From positions 934 to 64,933 of the forward strand of contig MNCI01003648.1 in assembly GCA_015680685.1 (NCBI GenBank): DNA of 64,000 nucleotides, given 5' to 3'. Shown piece by piece: positions 10,119-20,688 of this stretch (within the stretch, counting starts at the first letter, position 1; every line of letters starts with the position of its first letter). A program made the position numbers and the translations under genes. The stretch comes from Gnetum montanum (taxonomy: Eukaryota > Streptophyta > Gnetopsida > Gnetales > Gnetaceae). Below the pieces are notes generated by a model. That model searched no databases. It worked only from the letters and a program-made list of their open reading frames with translations, and was not told the origin of the DNA.

Positions 10119-10119
10119 N

Positions 10120-10740
10120 TAAAAGGTTGATGATGACTTTAATCGTAGCCTCTACTTGGCCATTTTCCTGGGGGTAATATGGCAATGAGAAAGAATTTTT
10201 GATACCAAGACTTTTGCAAAAAGCTTCGGCTTCTATGCTACTAAATTATGGCCCATTGTTGATAACAATAGTCATGGGAAGGCCAAACCATGTAACTATG
10301 TTATCTAGCATGAACTTGCAAACCTGTTGGGATGTGGTCTTTCTAAGAGGAATAGCTTCTACCCATTTTGTAAAGTACTTAGTTGTAGTAATAATGAAAC
10401 TATGCCCTGCAGAAGACTTAGGTGTAATAGGTCCTATGATGTCTAGTCCCCATAGTCAGAAATGCCATGTGATCTGTGTGGTATGTAGTTCAGTAGGTGA
10501 CACATGTATGAGGTTCCCATGACGTTGACATACATTGCATGTCCTTACCTTAGTGATGCAATCATGTTCCATGTAAGGCCAATAGTAGCCTAGATGTCTA
10601 ATTTTTGTTGTCATAGGCCTAGGAGTTATGTGCCCTCCACACAATCCCTTATGGACTTCATCAACAATTTTTTGTGCTTTGTCCCCATTAATGCAAACTA
10701 GTAATATTCCACCATAAGAGCGTTTGCATAGAGTGTTGTC
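10120..10740 (-). pseudogene. Integrase of TAT-Y (C-terminally truncated)
   Basis: The minus strand encodes an integrase that would insert element cDNA into the genome. The zinc-binding part shows HLGYYWPYMEHD and CNVCQRHGN (10644-10456). The core shows LDIIGPITP, the segment IVINNGPxFSS where the family has a D-N-G catalytic block, and YYPQENGQVEATIK with the catalytic Glu retained. It stops abruptly at the N at 10119, so the C-terminal region present in TAT-X (about 18850-19330) is missing. At least one stop interrupts it. Confidence 0.75.
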
Positions 10741-11470
10741 TCCTACAAGGACATATTTCCATGCTTGCTTTCGTATTGCATCCCTTTGGGTAGGTGTCAG
10801 GTTGTGTGGGGGTTCACCATGTTGGAGGTATGTTTTAATGTCATCATACCATTCTCAAGTATGTACTACACTTATAGACACAATGTGTGTTGTGTGAATG
10901 ATGGGATCAATGCATTTCACTATTTCGGCAGGTAAGGTGGCAAACATGTGTGGTGGCACACTCAAGGCCAATGTGGCTAATGCATTGGCTATAGTATTTT
11001 CATTGTGGGGTACGTATTGGACATTAGAGGTTGCAAATTACTTTAGCAAATATTTGGCTAAATCAAAATAAGGCATCAATGTTGTTCCTTGCAAGCAAAT
11101 ACCTCTGTAATTTGATTAATGACTAATAGTGAGTCACCTCTAATTGCTAAGTTTTGGATTCCTACCTCTTGAGCTGCTAGAATAACCCTAAGGAGACATT
11201 AGTATTCTACTACATTGTTCATGCAAAGAAATGTAAAGTGATATGAAAAAGTTTGGATCTCCCCAGATGGAAATGTGACAATAGTGGCAGCACTACCACC
11301 TTGCATAGTTGAGGCACCATCAAAGTGTACGATGGCTTCAAAGTCTGTGGGTACTAGGCTTATGCTACTAATGTGCTCATCTGGAAACTCAGGCTATATC
11401 ACTGCTTGGTCATTGGTAGCTAAAGCCATAAGCTGCATAGCTATCACTTGACCCTTATAGATGACTGTGC
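10741..11470 (-). pseudogene. Archaeal-type RNase H (aRNH) region of TAT-Y
   Basis: This part lies between RT/RNase H and integrase and aligns by position and motif with the better preserved aRNH of TAT-X (20062-20658). Fragments for an 'IVHFDGASTM' start (about 11340) and an 'NVQYVPHNENTIANALA' end (about 10980) can be read on the minus strand with stops between. A second RNase H is characteristic of the Tat lineage in plants. Confidence 0.6.
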
Positions 11471-12740
11471 TACATAGTGTAAATCAAATTCCGTGATTAT
11501 GGCTTTCCATCAAGCTATCCTGCTACTCTTGTATATATTGGTTGTAATAGCCTAAAGTAGATGCAACTTATCAGTCAATCTTACGATAAATCTTCTTATG
11601 AATTATACCCTACCCTATAGCCCACACAACTCCTTAAGGTTTGTAGGTGGTTCCAAGTGAACAGTGGCTTTAACTTTATCGAGGTCTACATGTATGTCCA
11701 TTTTTGACACCACGAAGCCTAACATGCGTCTAGTTTTGACTCCGAAAATACATTTTCTTGGGTTGAGGCGAAGTTCATGCCTGTGACAACATTGAAGCAC
11801 CAAGTTTAGGTCCTTTGCATGATCAGTAGCTTTCTCAGATTTAACAGCTATATCTTCCACATAATCATTTAGCTTCTCTAAAAGATAATCACTAAAGATG
11901 TAGGTCATCACCCGCTGGTACGTCACTCTTGCATTTTTTAGCCTGAAGGACGTCATCGTGTAGCAGAAGGTTCCCCAAGGGGTCATGAAGGTGGTGGCTA
12001 GTTGATGTTATGGATTTATGCAAATTTGATTGTAGCCTAAGAATCCATCCATGAAGGATAGTAAGGCATGGCTTGCCGTAGTATTGATGAGTTGGTCGAT
12101 GCTAGGCAATGGGAAATCGTCCTTAATCGTTGTCTTATTCAAATCCTGGAAGTCTATACAGATTCGTATACCCTCAGTTTTCTTGGAAACGACTACAATG
12201 TTTGATACCCATTCCAAATAATTGACTACCCAAATAAACCAAGCCTGGTAAAGCTTAGTGATTTTTCCACGTACAACTAATGCAATATCTGGTTTGATCT
12301 TGCAAGCTTTTTGTTTGACCGCCTTCACACATGAATCTAGTATGATATTGTGCTATATGATGTGTGGGTCTAAGCTTGGCATGTCTTCATATGACCATGC
12401 AAAAACTTTAGCATTATCATTGAGGACTTTGAAAATGTTTTGTTAAACTTATGACTCTAGCAAAGAGCTAACTTTTAATGTTCTTACCTCTCCTTTAGAT
12501 GTAGTCACAAGGATTTCGATAAGGGGGTCCTTAGTTACATCATCGGCTTTTAGATCTAAGGCATGGACCAGATGTTTGGGCCAGTCTAGGGGTGTTTCTA
12601 AGGATGCTATGTAGTTGTCATAAGAGGGTGGTTCAAAGTCTATCAACTCTACATTCAAGCATCTCATAAACTTACTGTGGGGTCCTGTCAAAATTAAGGA
12701 CGAACAAAGATCATCATACTTAGCCATTTTTTAAGCACTC
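11471..12740 (-). pseudogene. Reverse transcriptase of TAT-Y with most of RNase H deleted
   Basis: The frame opens at 12727 (MAKYDDLCSS) right after a candidate splice acceptor at 12741. RT motifs follow: IRICIDFQDLNKTTIKDDF, FMDGFLGYNQI, TPWGTFCYTM and the active-site block YVEDIAVKS. The last block has Glu where the family has the first Asp of YxDD; TAT-X has the same change. After RFIVRLTDKL (about 11590) the sequence jumps to ITTNIYKSSRIA, skipping about 130 residues of RNase H that TAT-X retains (21129-20800). Several stops break the frame. Confidence 0.8.
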
Positions 12741-12756
12741 CTATAATAATAAGTAA
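12741..12756 (-). promoter_or_regulatory. Candidate sense splice acceptor before TAT-Y RT
   Basis: The minus strand reads TTACTTATTATTATAG, then GAGTGCTT and the RT ATG. TAT-X has AATTGGCAG then GAGCAAGC and ATG at the same place. Ogre-type relatives are known to have an intron between protease and RT, so this may be its 3' end. Confidence 0.4.
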
Positions 12757-12834
12757 AAAAAACAAAGTCAAGTGATAACTACTTAACACAACAACATGCA
12801 ATGAAATATATGCAAGGTAATTATGTAATGTCAA

Positions 12835-13205
12835 AAGTTTCCAGTTTAAGGTCTTAGCAGACTGTGACCATGCAAAATCATATGTCAAAATTGCTAGTTT
12901 AAGGTCATAGCAGACCGTCACTGTGACTAGAACATAGAGGGAGTTTTAAAATTTCTAGTTTAAGGTCATAGTGGACCATAATGGTGCAACATTATATGCC
13001 AAAAACTGCTAGTTTAAGGTCCTAGCGGACCGCCACTATGCAACATTGTAAGTCAAAATTGCTAATTTAAGGTTGTAGCAAATCACCACCATGCAAAGTT
13101 ATATGTTAAAATTGCTAGTTTAAGGTCTTAGTGAACTGTAACCATGCAACATTATAAGTTAAATTGCCAGTTTAAGGTTGTAGTGGACCGTAACTATGCA
13201 ACATT
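12835..13205. repeat. Boundary minisatellite between RT and the antisense gene (TAT-Y)
   Basis: About six to seven units of 55-60 bp share CTAGTTTAAGGTC(A/T/C)TAG followed by CGGACCG-like sequence and a TATGCAACATTATA stretch. Related blocks mark other module junctions in both Tat elements. Confidence 0.75.
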
Positions 13206-13224
13206 ATAGAAATGGGGTGAAAAT

Positions 13225-14370
13225 TTATGTGTATTTAAATGCTACGCTGCAACTGTGTGCTACGCTGCAATAGACATGGGGTGTCCCATGCTACGCTGTA
13301 GGGGACAAGGGAATTCCGCATTATGCGTGGGATGCAGGACGTCTCGCGTTATGCACGGGACATGGAATGCCCAATGGTAATCTTATCATTTTCACTGTTA
13401 GAGCTAACACCCAGAGCGTAGCACGGTTCAAATAGAGAGGCAGCATAGCAGTTGCAGCGTAGTGGTTGATACACTTGAGTTTGACAATGAGACAATGGCA
13501 CGCAGGAGTGAACGTAGGCATTAAGGTATCACCAATGTGGATGAAGGGGAACACACCTTGTGACATCTCCCCAGGGCACGCATTGAGGAATGACAGGAAG
13601 CATCGTCTACTTGGTAAGTTGCTACGCTACCCTTGCTTACATTGTTTGATTTATTCAGTAGGGTTGTTGCCATGGTTACTACCCCTCGATCACTTCGATT
13701 ATTACGTTTGCTATGCTGTAACCGTTGTTGTTATGGACTCGACCACCACTTTAGCTGCTACGTTGTGGCTATTGTCAATTTGACCATAGCTACTATGGAA
13801 ATCACTACGCTACTGTTGGTATGTGGCGCTACCCTAGCCACCATTGTTGGGAGTGGACGATGCACCATTTCGAGTGTTTGGGAGGTTCTATGCGATGTAG
13901 CACACATTCTTGGCAGCATAACATGCGTCCTAGGTAGCATAGCACGTGTGGAGAAGGTTTTGATTTACTTTTGTTAAATTCTATGCAACGGGATAGGGCT
14001 AGGGCTATGGAAATGTTGTGTGTTCCTTTTTGGGCTATGTTACTTCTGTTAGCGTGACTGACATGCTGTGTTACTTTTGTCAAAGTGATTGACAAGCTGT
14101 GTTACATTTTTGGTGCCTGTTACACTATGCTGTCATGCCACCATGCTACCATACTTGCTATGCTGGTATGCTTGCTACATTGTCACACCTGCTATGTTGT
14201 TAGACCTATTACGCTGCTATGCTACTGTACTTGCTTTATTGCTACATTTTTCATGTCACGCGGGGTGTAGTTGTTACGTTGCTATGTTGCGTGTGACATG
14301 GTCGCTACGCTGCGTGGGATGTACTTGCTACAGTGTGTCATGTGCTACGTTGCTGTGCTACACGTAACAC
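13225..14370. repeat. GCTACGCTGC iterons upstream of the antisense gene (TAT-Y)
   Basis: More than fifteen GCTACGCTG, GCTATGCT and AGCGTAGC units are spread over this 1.1-kb stretch, for example near 13232, 13257, 13290, 13410, 13455, 13620, 14210, 14300 and 14345. They are the same motif as the TAT-Y LTR iterons and different from the TAT-X ones. No coding frame is convincing here. Confidence 0.7.
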
Positions 14371-14480
14371 GACTACTATGCTATATGGGACAAGTCACGA
14401 AAATGGAACTAATACTTGATAGAAATTTGAGTTTGTCTCACCATACCAGGGGCATACTGTTTCATACTTAGAAAAATTTG

Positions 14481-14491
14481 TATAAAAGGGG
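14481..14491 (+). promoter_or_regulatory. TATA box candidate for the TAT-Y antisense gene
   Basis: TATAAAAGGGG follows the iteron block and precedes the first recognised exon by about 400 bp. The order iterons, TATA, gene repeats the layout of the LTR. Confidence 0.5.
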
Positions 14492-14879
14492 TTGCTACGC
14501 TATATAGTAACCATCACTTGAACACTGTGAACTAATGCTTTGTGCTATACTGTGTAGGGTCATGTTAAAACCCATCTTGATCATGATCTAGCTGGTAAGG
14601 GTTCTATGCTACCTAAGTGCCCCTGTGGCCAATGTCCCCCCTCCCCATGCACGAGTAAGGGACTAGGCATTCTAGTTTTAGGAAGGCGTGTAGGAATTCC
14701 TAGAGTTCCTCCTTCACCACTTCAGTGTGATAGTATGATCACACTTGTTGGCAGAGATTGTCAGTGTTTTGGTTGAAATGCTATTTCTTGGGCAAAACTG
14801 AGGCATTTTAAAGTTTATGGCCAATGGATCTATTGAAGGAGAGGGGTTGGGAGCTCAAATCAATGCCCAAAAGGTTTGA
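14492..14879. other. Leader or first-intron region of the TAT-Y antisense gene
   Basis: It lies between the candidate TATA box and the first exon recognised by homology. Two or three iteron-like units remain (14493, 14545, 14604). I see no clear coding frame. Confidence 0.3.
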
Positions 14880-15499
14880 GACACTTGTCTTGGGTTTGGG
14901 CTATGCCCGAATTTAAGTATTATCATAAGTACAACACTTTGTTTGTCACTCGTCACATGGGCACTTTCTTCCAGAATCCACCTAGGACCATCTACTGTGC
15001 TGATGGGTGAGTCCTATGAAGATACTTAGGCATGTTAGATCATTTGTCTTACATAGTTGAAATTCTTATTGCATTCTATATGTTGTCAGGTTTGATCCAA
15101 ACATCCTTACAAGAGTTCTCTTCTACCGAGAACATGTGCGTCAATGTTATAGAACAACTTAACACTAAATTTAGGACCTATCCAACCAAGTATGCTAAGT
15201 TCTACTTGAAATGAGAAGAACTTGGATGGTTGGATGACAAATAGACCTCTTGTCATGCACCCACCATGGAAGAATTTCTAGTGGAAATCCCACCATTCCC
15301 CACACCATTCATACCTGGTGAGTTAAGTTGTGCATGTCCCTTAATATGTACTTGATTGATTAATTGATTGATTGTGTTGTCTTTTTTATTTTTATCATTT
15401 TGTTTGATTATTGCAATAGCAGCTGAATCCCAAGAGGTTATGGTAGTCACCGTTGGAAGTGATGAAACTAACCTATTCTTTAAATATGGTGAAGTGGAT
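14880..15499 (+). pseudogene. Antisense accessory gene of TAT-Y, 5' part (exons 1-3a)
   Basis: The gene is read against gag-pol. Exon 1 (14880-15006) encodes a segment ending HMGTFFQNPPRTIYCADG; TAT-X has NPPRTVYKVNK at the same place. Donor GTGAGT and acceptor TTGTCAG bound an 83-bp phase-2 intron. Exon 2 (15090-15317) ends PTPFIP and exon 3 starts at 15423 with ESQEVMVVTVGSDETN and reaches FKYGEVD, where TAT-X is inserted. The gene resumes at 34679. A frameshift and stops are present in exon 2. The true 5' end is not resolved. I do not recognise the protein family. Confidence 0.65.
15495..15499. repeat. Left target-site duplication of TAT-X (TGGAT)
   Basis: TGGAT before the left LTR corresponds to TGGAC at 34674-34678. 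Removing TAT-X and one copy restores the reading frame of exon 3 across the junction. Confidence 0.75.
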
Positions 15500-17149
15500 T
15501 GTACTGACCTAAATTGTCAGTGTAAGGCTAGAAGGGAAAACAAACACCGAAAGATCATCGAGTAGACACAGCTAACCATGCCTTCACCTAAGGGCAAGTT
15601 GGAAAAGAAAACAAAGGCAAAGTACCATGGATGGTCTTCATGCAAATCAACCAAGGACTTTCCAAAGCGTAAACTATAGCCTGCACTGGGGTTATCGTAA
15701 CTGATGTTTGAAACATAAACAGTGGCATAGAACTAGTATTGTAAACAGAACGTAAATAGAATGTAAAACACAGTAAAAAATATAATCGCTAGAAAAATGA
15801 ACTATATTCTATTGCTTAGAAAATATGTGCACCGGTCAAAGCGTAGTTGCACGTGTAGATGGCAAGTCAAGCGCCAAGCCCTGGGGTGATGTGATGTGTT
15901 TCAGGAGTGCTTGGATGCTAGGAGTCAAGTGTGCCAAAGTGCCCAAGGATTGCTAGTCTAAGTTTCCTAAGCCATCAACCTTCAAAATTTCCAACCTTGT
16001 TTATGTGAATTAACAGGGTATTTATAGGGTTTGGCCAAGTTTGAGCACGAAATTCATGGATGGAATCAATGGCTAAGAATTGAGAGAAAAACGGATCAAG
16101 TGACACGTGTCCGATGGATAGCTGTGTATGAGTTGGACGTGTGTGGGCAAGCTACATTTTTGACCAGGTGCATTGTATCTTATAGCGTGTGTCGGCTTAC
16201 TCAAGCTAGCTTACACTCATGGAGGCAGATATAATTCAAAGCGTAAGAGCCTGACAAGCTCACAAATGATGAAAATTTACAATGAAATGATAATTTACAA
16301 CAAGAGAAATTGACTCTGGCTTGCTTGAAACTTCTTAATCTATGATTTTGTGGCATTTTGAGGCATCTTTGTTTGATCAGGAGTTCCAGTGTCAGTTGAT
16401 TGTGCCTTAGCATGACCTCAACATGCTCACACTACACTCATGCTACACTCACGCTGCCAACGTGACCTCAGCGTGAGTGAGCTAAAATGATATATTTTTC
16501 ACCAAATTTTGATTTTTGAAGCCTAGTTCTTAAGTGCAACTTCTGTCTGACTGTGTGGTTAACCTTAGGAATGATCTGCAAGTCAAAAATTAAGCATGAT
16601 GTGACTTGTTTTAGGTCATTTTGGGTAGCTCATGGTAGACTCATGCTGCTAGTGTGAGTGCAGCATGACCACAGCATGAGCTGCATAAACTTGTAATTTT
16701 GGGCTGAAATCTAGAATTCTGAAGGTTGGAACTTGAATTTTGTCGATGATGAACTCCAAGGATGACTTGGATGTTGGAAATTAGATCATTCCGACTCAAT
16801 TTTGGGCTTTGAAAGTTTCTCACACTGTACTCATGCTACCAGCGTGACCTTAGCATCAGTGATAGTGTGAGTGAGAAAATTTGCATCTTTTGACACTAAA
16901 ATTTGAATCCCCGAATGCTGAAGCTTGGAGTTGACATCAGTGGCCCTTGAGGATGGCTTGCACCCTTAAATTTGGACCATTTTTTACTTGATTTTGAAGC
17001 TTGTTGGAGTTACTCATGTTGAGGGAAAGCTAGCTTGACAACATGAGCAAGCTAGTCATGAGTTCCATGCCTTAGTCAAATTTTGCCTTCCAAAAGCTAA
17101 AAGGGTTGTTCTCGTTTCAAAGTGTTAGGCCAAAATTAGTGGTGTTTCA
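15500..17149 (-). repeat. 3' LTR of TAT-X
   Basis: It aligns along its length with 32997-34673. It starts TGTACTGACC and ends GTGTTTCA on the + strand. The minus-strand U3 carries CAGCGTGAGC iterons (about 16420-17060) and a TATA box (about 16017-16028). Confidence 0.85.
16420..17060. repeat. CAGCGTGAGC iterons in the TAT-X U3
   Basis: Four clusters (about 16427, 16630, 16820 and 17010) carry CTCACGCTG, CAGCGTGAG and CAGCATGAGC units. The same motif fills 22880-24110 upstream of the antisense gene and 32540-32715 in the leader. Confidence 0.75.
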
Positions 17150-17163
17150 TTGGCCCCTCTTTG
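17150..17163 (-). promoter_or_regulatory. Polypurine tract of TAT-X
   Basis: The minus strand reads AACAAAGAGGGGCCAA directly before the LTR start TGAAACACC. This confirms the minus orientation. Confidence 0.75.
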
Positions 17164-18339
17164 TTAATGTCTGGAGGAGTCCACCCAAGAGGCATCGACA
17201 AAGAAGTGCAAAAAACCATGAACAACCAAGTACCAAGCATTAACCGTCGGCCCTTGGCTGGACATCATTGCATCATGTTCAAAAAGTATATGGGATTAGG
17301 GAAATGTAGTTCAAGATGCAAGGGGATTGGTTGTAGCTGGGGAAATCAAGAGTTAATCAAGGGATATAATTACTGTTGGAATGGTGAGATAGGAATGCTC
17401 TCATGTGAACAAGCTATATCTTTGGTCCTTGTCAATAGCCATTTTTCAGCAAACTTGGAGCCAAGCCATAGGAGGTGCGTTCTTTGGAGAAACGAGACTC
17501 TTATAGAATGTTTACGAGGCCCATTGTAAACAACCAAATCCATGCGATGATGTGCAACATGATCTCTTTGAGACATGAGTGTAACTATTTTCTAAGACAA
17601 TTACCTTCTCGCCTGAGGCTTGTATGAGAATAGCCAATAGTCTTTGGTCTATAATGTTAACGGGGTCATGGAGACCTTTTCCGTGTATTTTTCTCTTCAA
17701 ACTTTTTGTTCTTTTTCTTTTTTTTTGTTTCTTCTTTTTTTTTCTTTTCTTGTTCTTTTTGGTCTTTTTGAAAGAACTTGCTTTCAGTGCTATGTATTGT
17801 GGTCATGTGTTTGCATTTTGTGTCATGTACTGTGTACTGTGTTTTGCATTGCAACTGCTTAGAGAGTTACAGTGTGCAAAAATATATCAAGAGCTCTAGG
17901 GGAGTAGAATGTATCTATGGGGTATAATTAAATAGGACAAAGGGAACATGATGGGGAATAGGGAATGTATTAGGATTGGGGAATGTACTTATGAATGATT
18001 TGATTAACCGAGTTGTGAGCGTTAGGAAGAATGTGATACCTTATCATCATGATGAAGTGCATCTATGCACGAATGCCTCAGGCATGTCATCCTGCAAACA
18101 CAACACCAAGAAGATAAGAAAACCACAAATAAAATGGTTAACTAAGCACTTTAATGTTGAGAATAGCTAAGGAGATGGAGCCACCATGTGCAATTTCAAA
18201 GCAGACAGAATCATGAATATCATCAGCTTCATCAGGATCCATGAGACAAACTATGCAGCAAGTCTTTTGTGGAATAGGTGCAGCAAATTGTAGCAACACA
18301 TCTTTTCAAGTTTTTCCTGATCATTGATGATGTCACCAG
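17164..18339. other. Spacer between integrase and 3' LTR of TAT-X
   Basis: It begins with 80 bp shared with TAT-Y (7988 on). A T-rich pyrimidine run lies at 17695-17770. No coding frame is convincing. Confidence 0.5.
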
Positions 18340-18840
18340 TTTATAGTCTTAGCGGACTGTTACAGGTTAGTTTCATGTCATAACCCTTTGGACGGTGCCA
18401 GCTTAGCGTCATAGCAGACAGTGCGTTGCTAGTTTATAGTCATAGTAGATTGTGAGGATGACAACTAGTTTATATTCTTAGTGGACTCTGGATGCTAGTT
18501 TCATGTCATNAAACTAGTTTATATTCTTAGTGGACTCTGGATGCTAGTTTCATGTCATGGTAGATAGATGTGGTAGTTTAGTGTCATACCGGATAGAGCT
18601 CTATGGTGTCATTTTACTGTCATGACTCCAGGACATTATGTGGTGCCAGTTTCAAGTCATAGCCCTAGGACCATTCTATGGTATCAGTTTTAAGTCATGA
18701 TGCCAGGACCATTCTGTGGTATTAGTTTTAAGTCATGATGCTAGGACCATTATCTGGCATCATTTTTAAGTCATGATGCTAGGACCGTTCTGTGGTATCA
18801 TTTTTAAGTCATTATGCTAGGACTGTTCTGTACCTCAAGT
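18340..18840. repeat. Boundary minisatellite downstream of TAT-X integrase
   Basis: The first part has CTAGTTTATAGTCTTAGCGG units; the second (18610-18830) has five units of about 41 bp containing AGTTTTAAGTCATGATGC and AGGACCATTCTGTGGT. A 47-bp unmerged contig overlap (18463-18509 = 18512-18558) flanks the N at 18510, so the unit count is uncertain. Confidence 0.7.
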
Positions 18841-18849
18841 TCATCAGAC

Positions 18850-20040
18850 ATAGTACTGTTTTAGGTACAAATGATTTGTAGGATTAGCAAACTTGTTCCC
18901 GTCCATGTCAACAAGTTTGAATGCTTTATTATTATACGCCTTGGTGAATAAGTAAGGCCCTTCCTAGTTAGTTGAGAACTTATCTGAATATTCACAGACA
19001 ACCTTAAGGACTAAGTCTCCTTCTTTAATCGGGCGTTTATGCAGATCGTGTTTGTGTCGTTGCTGTTGTTGTTTCTGGTACCACTCGATCTGATCAAGCA
19101 TTCACACACATTCCTCCTCCACCGAGTCGAGGTTAGCAATGTGTAGTTCATTGCTTTGGCCTTCATTGAGAAGACCTGAGAGAGCTATCCGCAACGAGGG
19201 AACTTGTAACTCTAAAGGTAAAACATCTTTAGATCAATATACAAGACTATATAGAGTTTTACCTGTAGATGTTCGATGTGTCGGTCTGTATGCCCACAAT
19301 GCATAGACTAATTGTTCGTGCCATCATTTCTTGCCCTGATTTAGCATCCTTTTGAGAACCATGATGACAGTTTTGTTTGTAGCTTTCTCTTGACCATTGC
19401 TTTGTGGGTAGTAAGGTGATGAGAATGCATGTTTAATACCCAAGCTTTCATAGAACCTTTTAATGTCTGCATTGCTAAATTGTGGCCCATTGTCAGTAAC
19501 AATGACCATCGGAGTACCAAAATGGGTCACAATATTTTCTATTATGAAAGTGAAAATATGTTTTGAAGTGGTCTTCCTAAGGGGAATAGCTTCTACCCAT
19601 TTTGTGAAGTATTCAGTTGCTGTGATAATGAAGCTATGTCCTGTAGAGGAGGATGGCGTTATCGATCCAATTAAGTTTAATCCCCATTTTTGGAATGGCC
19701 ATGTGATTTGTATTGTGTGTAATTAGTTAGGTGGCACATGTATTAGATTACCATGCTTTTGGCAAATGTCACATGTTTTGACCTTGGAGATGCAATCGTA
19801 CTCCATGTGTGGCTAGTAGTACCCTAAGCGCCTAATCTTTGTTACCATTGCTTTGGGTGCAATCTGCCCTCCACAAAGTCCTTCATGGACTTGTTCTACA
19901 ATTGTTTGACCATCAATGCTACTAACACACATCAGTAGGATGCCTTCATAGGATTTGTGACACAATGTGTCCCCTATTAACGCATATTGTTGAGAGCATT
20001 TCCTCACGGCATCTTTTTGAGAATTTTTCAAATGTTGTGG
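18850..20040 (-). pseudogene. Integrase of TAT-X
   Basis: The zinc-binding part reads KIRRLGYY and CDICQKHGNLIH (about 19870-19750). The core shows LIGSITPSS, VIVTDNGPQFSNADI with the second catalytic Asp, and the block NGQEKATNKT, where the family has NGQVEATN, so the catalytic Glu looks replaced by Lys. The C-terminal domain is retained (KEGDLVLK, EGPYLFTKAY) and ends near VDMDGNKFANPTN. Several TAG stops break it. It would have inserted element DNA at target sites. Confidence 0.8.
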
Positions 20041-20061
20041 AGGTTTGCCTTGTAGAAGGTA

Positions 20062-20658
20062 CTATTTTATGGCATTGTACCATTCTATTGCATGTCTTGT
20101 GCTAATGGATGCTATAGGCATTTCTTCAAGAGTGTTAATTATAGGTTTAGCACAACTTGTTATAAAGCTAGGCAACGTATGGAACATTTCGGGTGTCATG
20201 TTTAAGGCTAGTGTAGTAAGTGCATCAGCGATGGTGTTTTCACTTCTAGGGACATGTTGTATATCCATTTCTACTAGTTGCCTCAGTAGATGTTTGGTCA
20301 AATCACAATACGGTTGCAAATGGGGAGCCTTACATGCATAAACGTCAGTGACTTGATTAATGACTAGCTGTGAAACACCTCGAACTACAAGACGTGAGAT
20401 ACCCGAAGTCAACGCTGCTTGAAGACCTCTAAAAAGACCTTCGTATTCCACCACATTTTTGGTACAAGGAAAGGTCAATCGGTAGGTGAAGGGTTGGATT
20501 TCTCTAGAGGGGTATGTTAAAATGGCCATCACACTTCCTCCTCGGGAGGTTGAAGCTCCATCGAAATAGAGGATTGCCTCGTAGTTGTCAGGTACACTAT
20601 CTATACTATTAACATTCTCATCGGGGAACTCAAGGTTAACTATTGCTTGATCATGCAT
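20062..20658 (-). pseudogene. Archaeal-type RNase H (aRNH) of TAT-X, nearly intact
   Basis: A 198-codon frame without stops starts before LYFDGASTSRGGSVM, continues through VVEYEGLFRGLQAAL and LVVRGVSQLVINQV, and ends after VPRSENTIADALTTLA. The D (in FDGA), E (in EYEGL), D/N-type and terminal D (in IADAL) positions match the RNase H catalytic layout, though the SQL(V)INQ block has Asn where Asp or Asn occurs in relatives. A second RNase H between the Ty3 RNase H and integrase is a known feature of plant Tat elements. Confidence 0.8.
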
Positions 20659-20688
20659 TGGTGAGATGGCTAATTGTGTGACTATTGC

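Noticed and set aside
13225-14370. Short repeats upstream of the antisense gene considered as a CRISPR-like array
   Set aside because: Units are short, palindromic, degenerate and irregularly spaced, in a plant retrotransposon. There are no unique spacers of fixed length and no cas genes.
13466-14471. Several open frames rich in C, Y, L and V (for example 13633-13977, 14089-14367)
   Set aside because: They arise from translating the GCTACGCTG/GCTATGCT iterons, whose composition suppresses stops in some frames. No homology to the second Tat element.
17624-17899. Phe/Leu-rich frames suggesting a membrane protein
   Set aside because: They come from a low-complexity T-rich tract at 17695-17770 and have no counterpart in TAT-Y.
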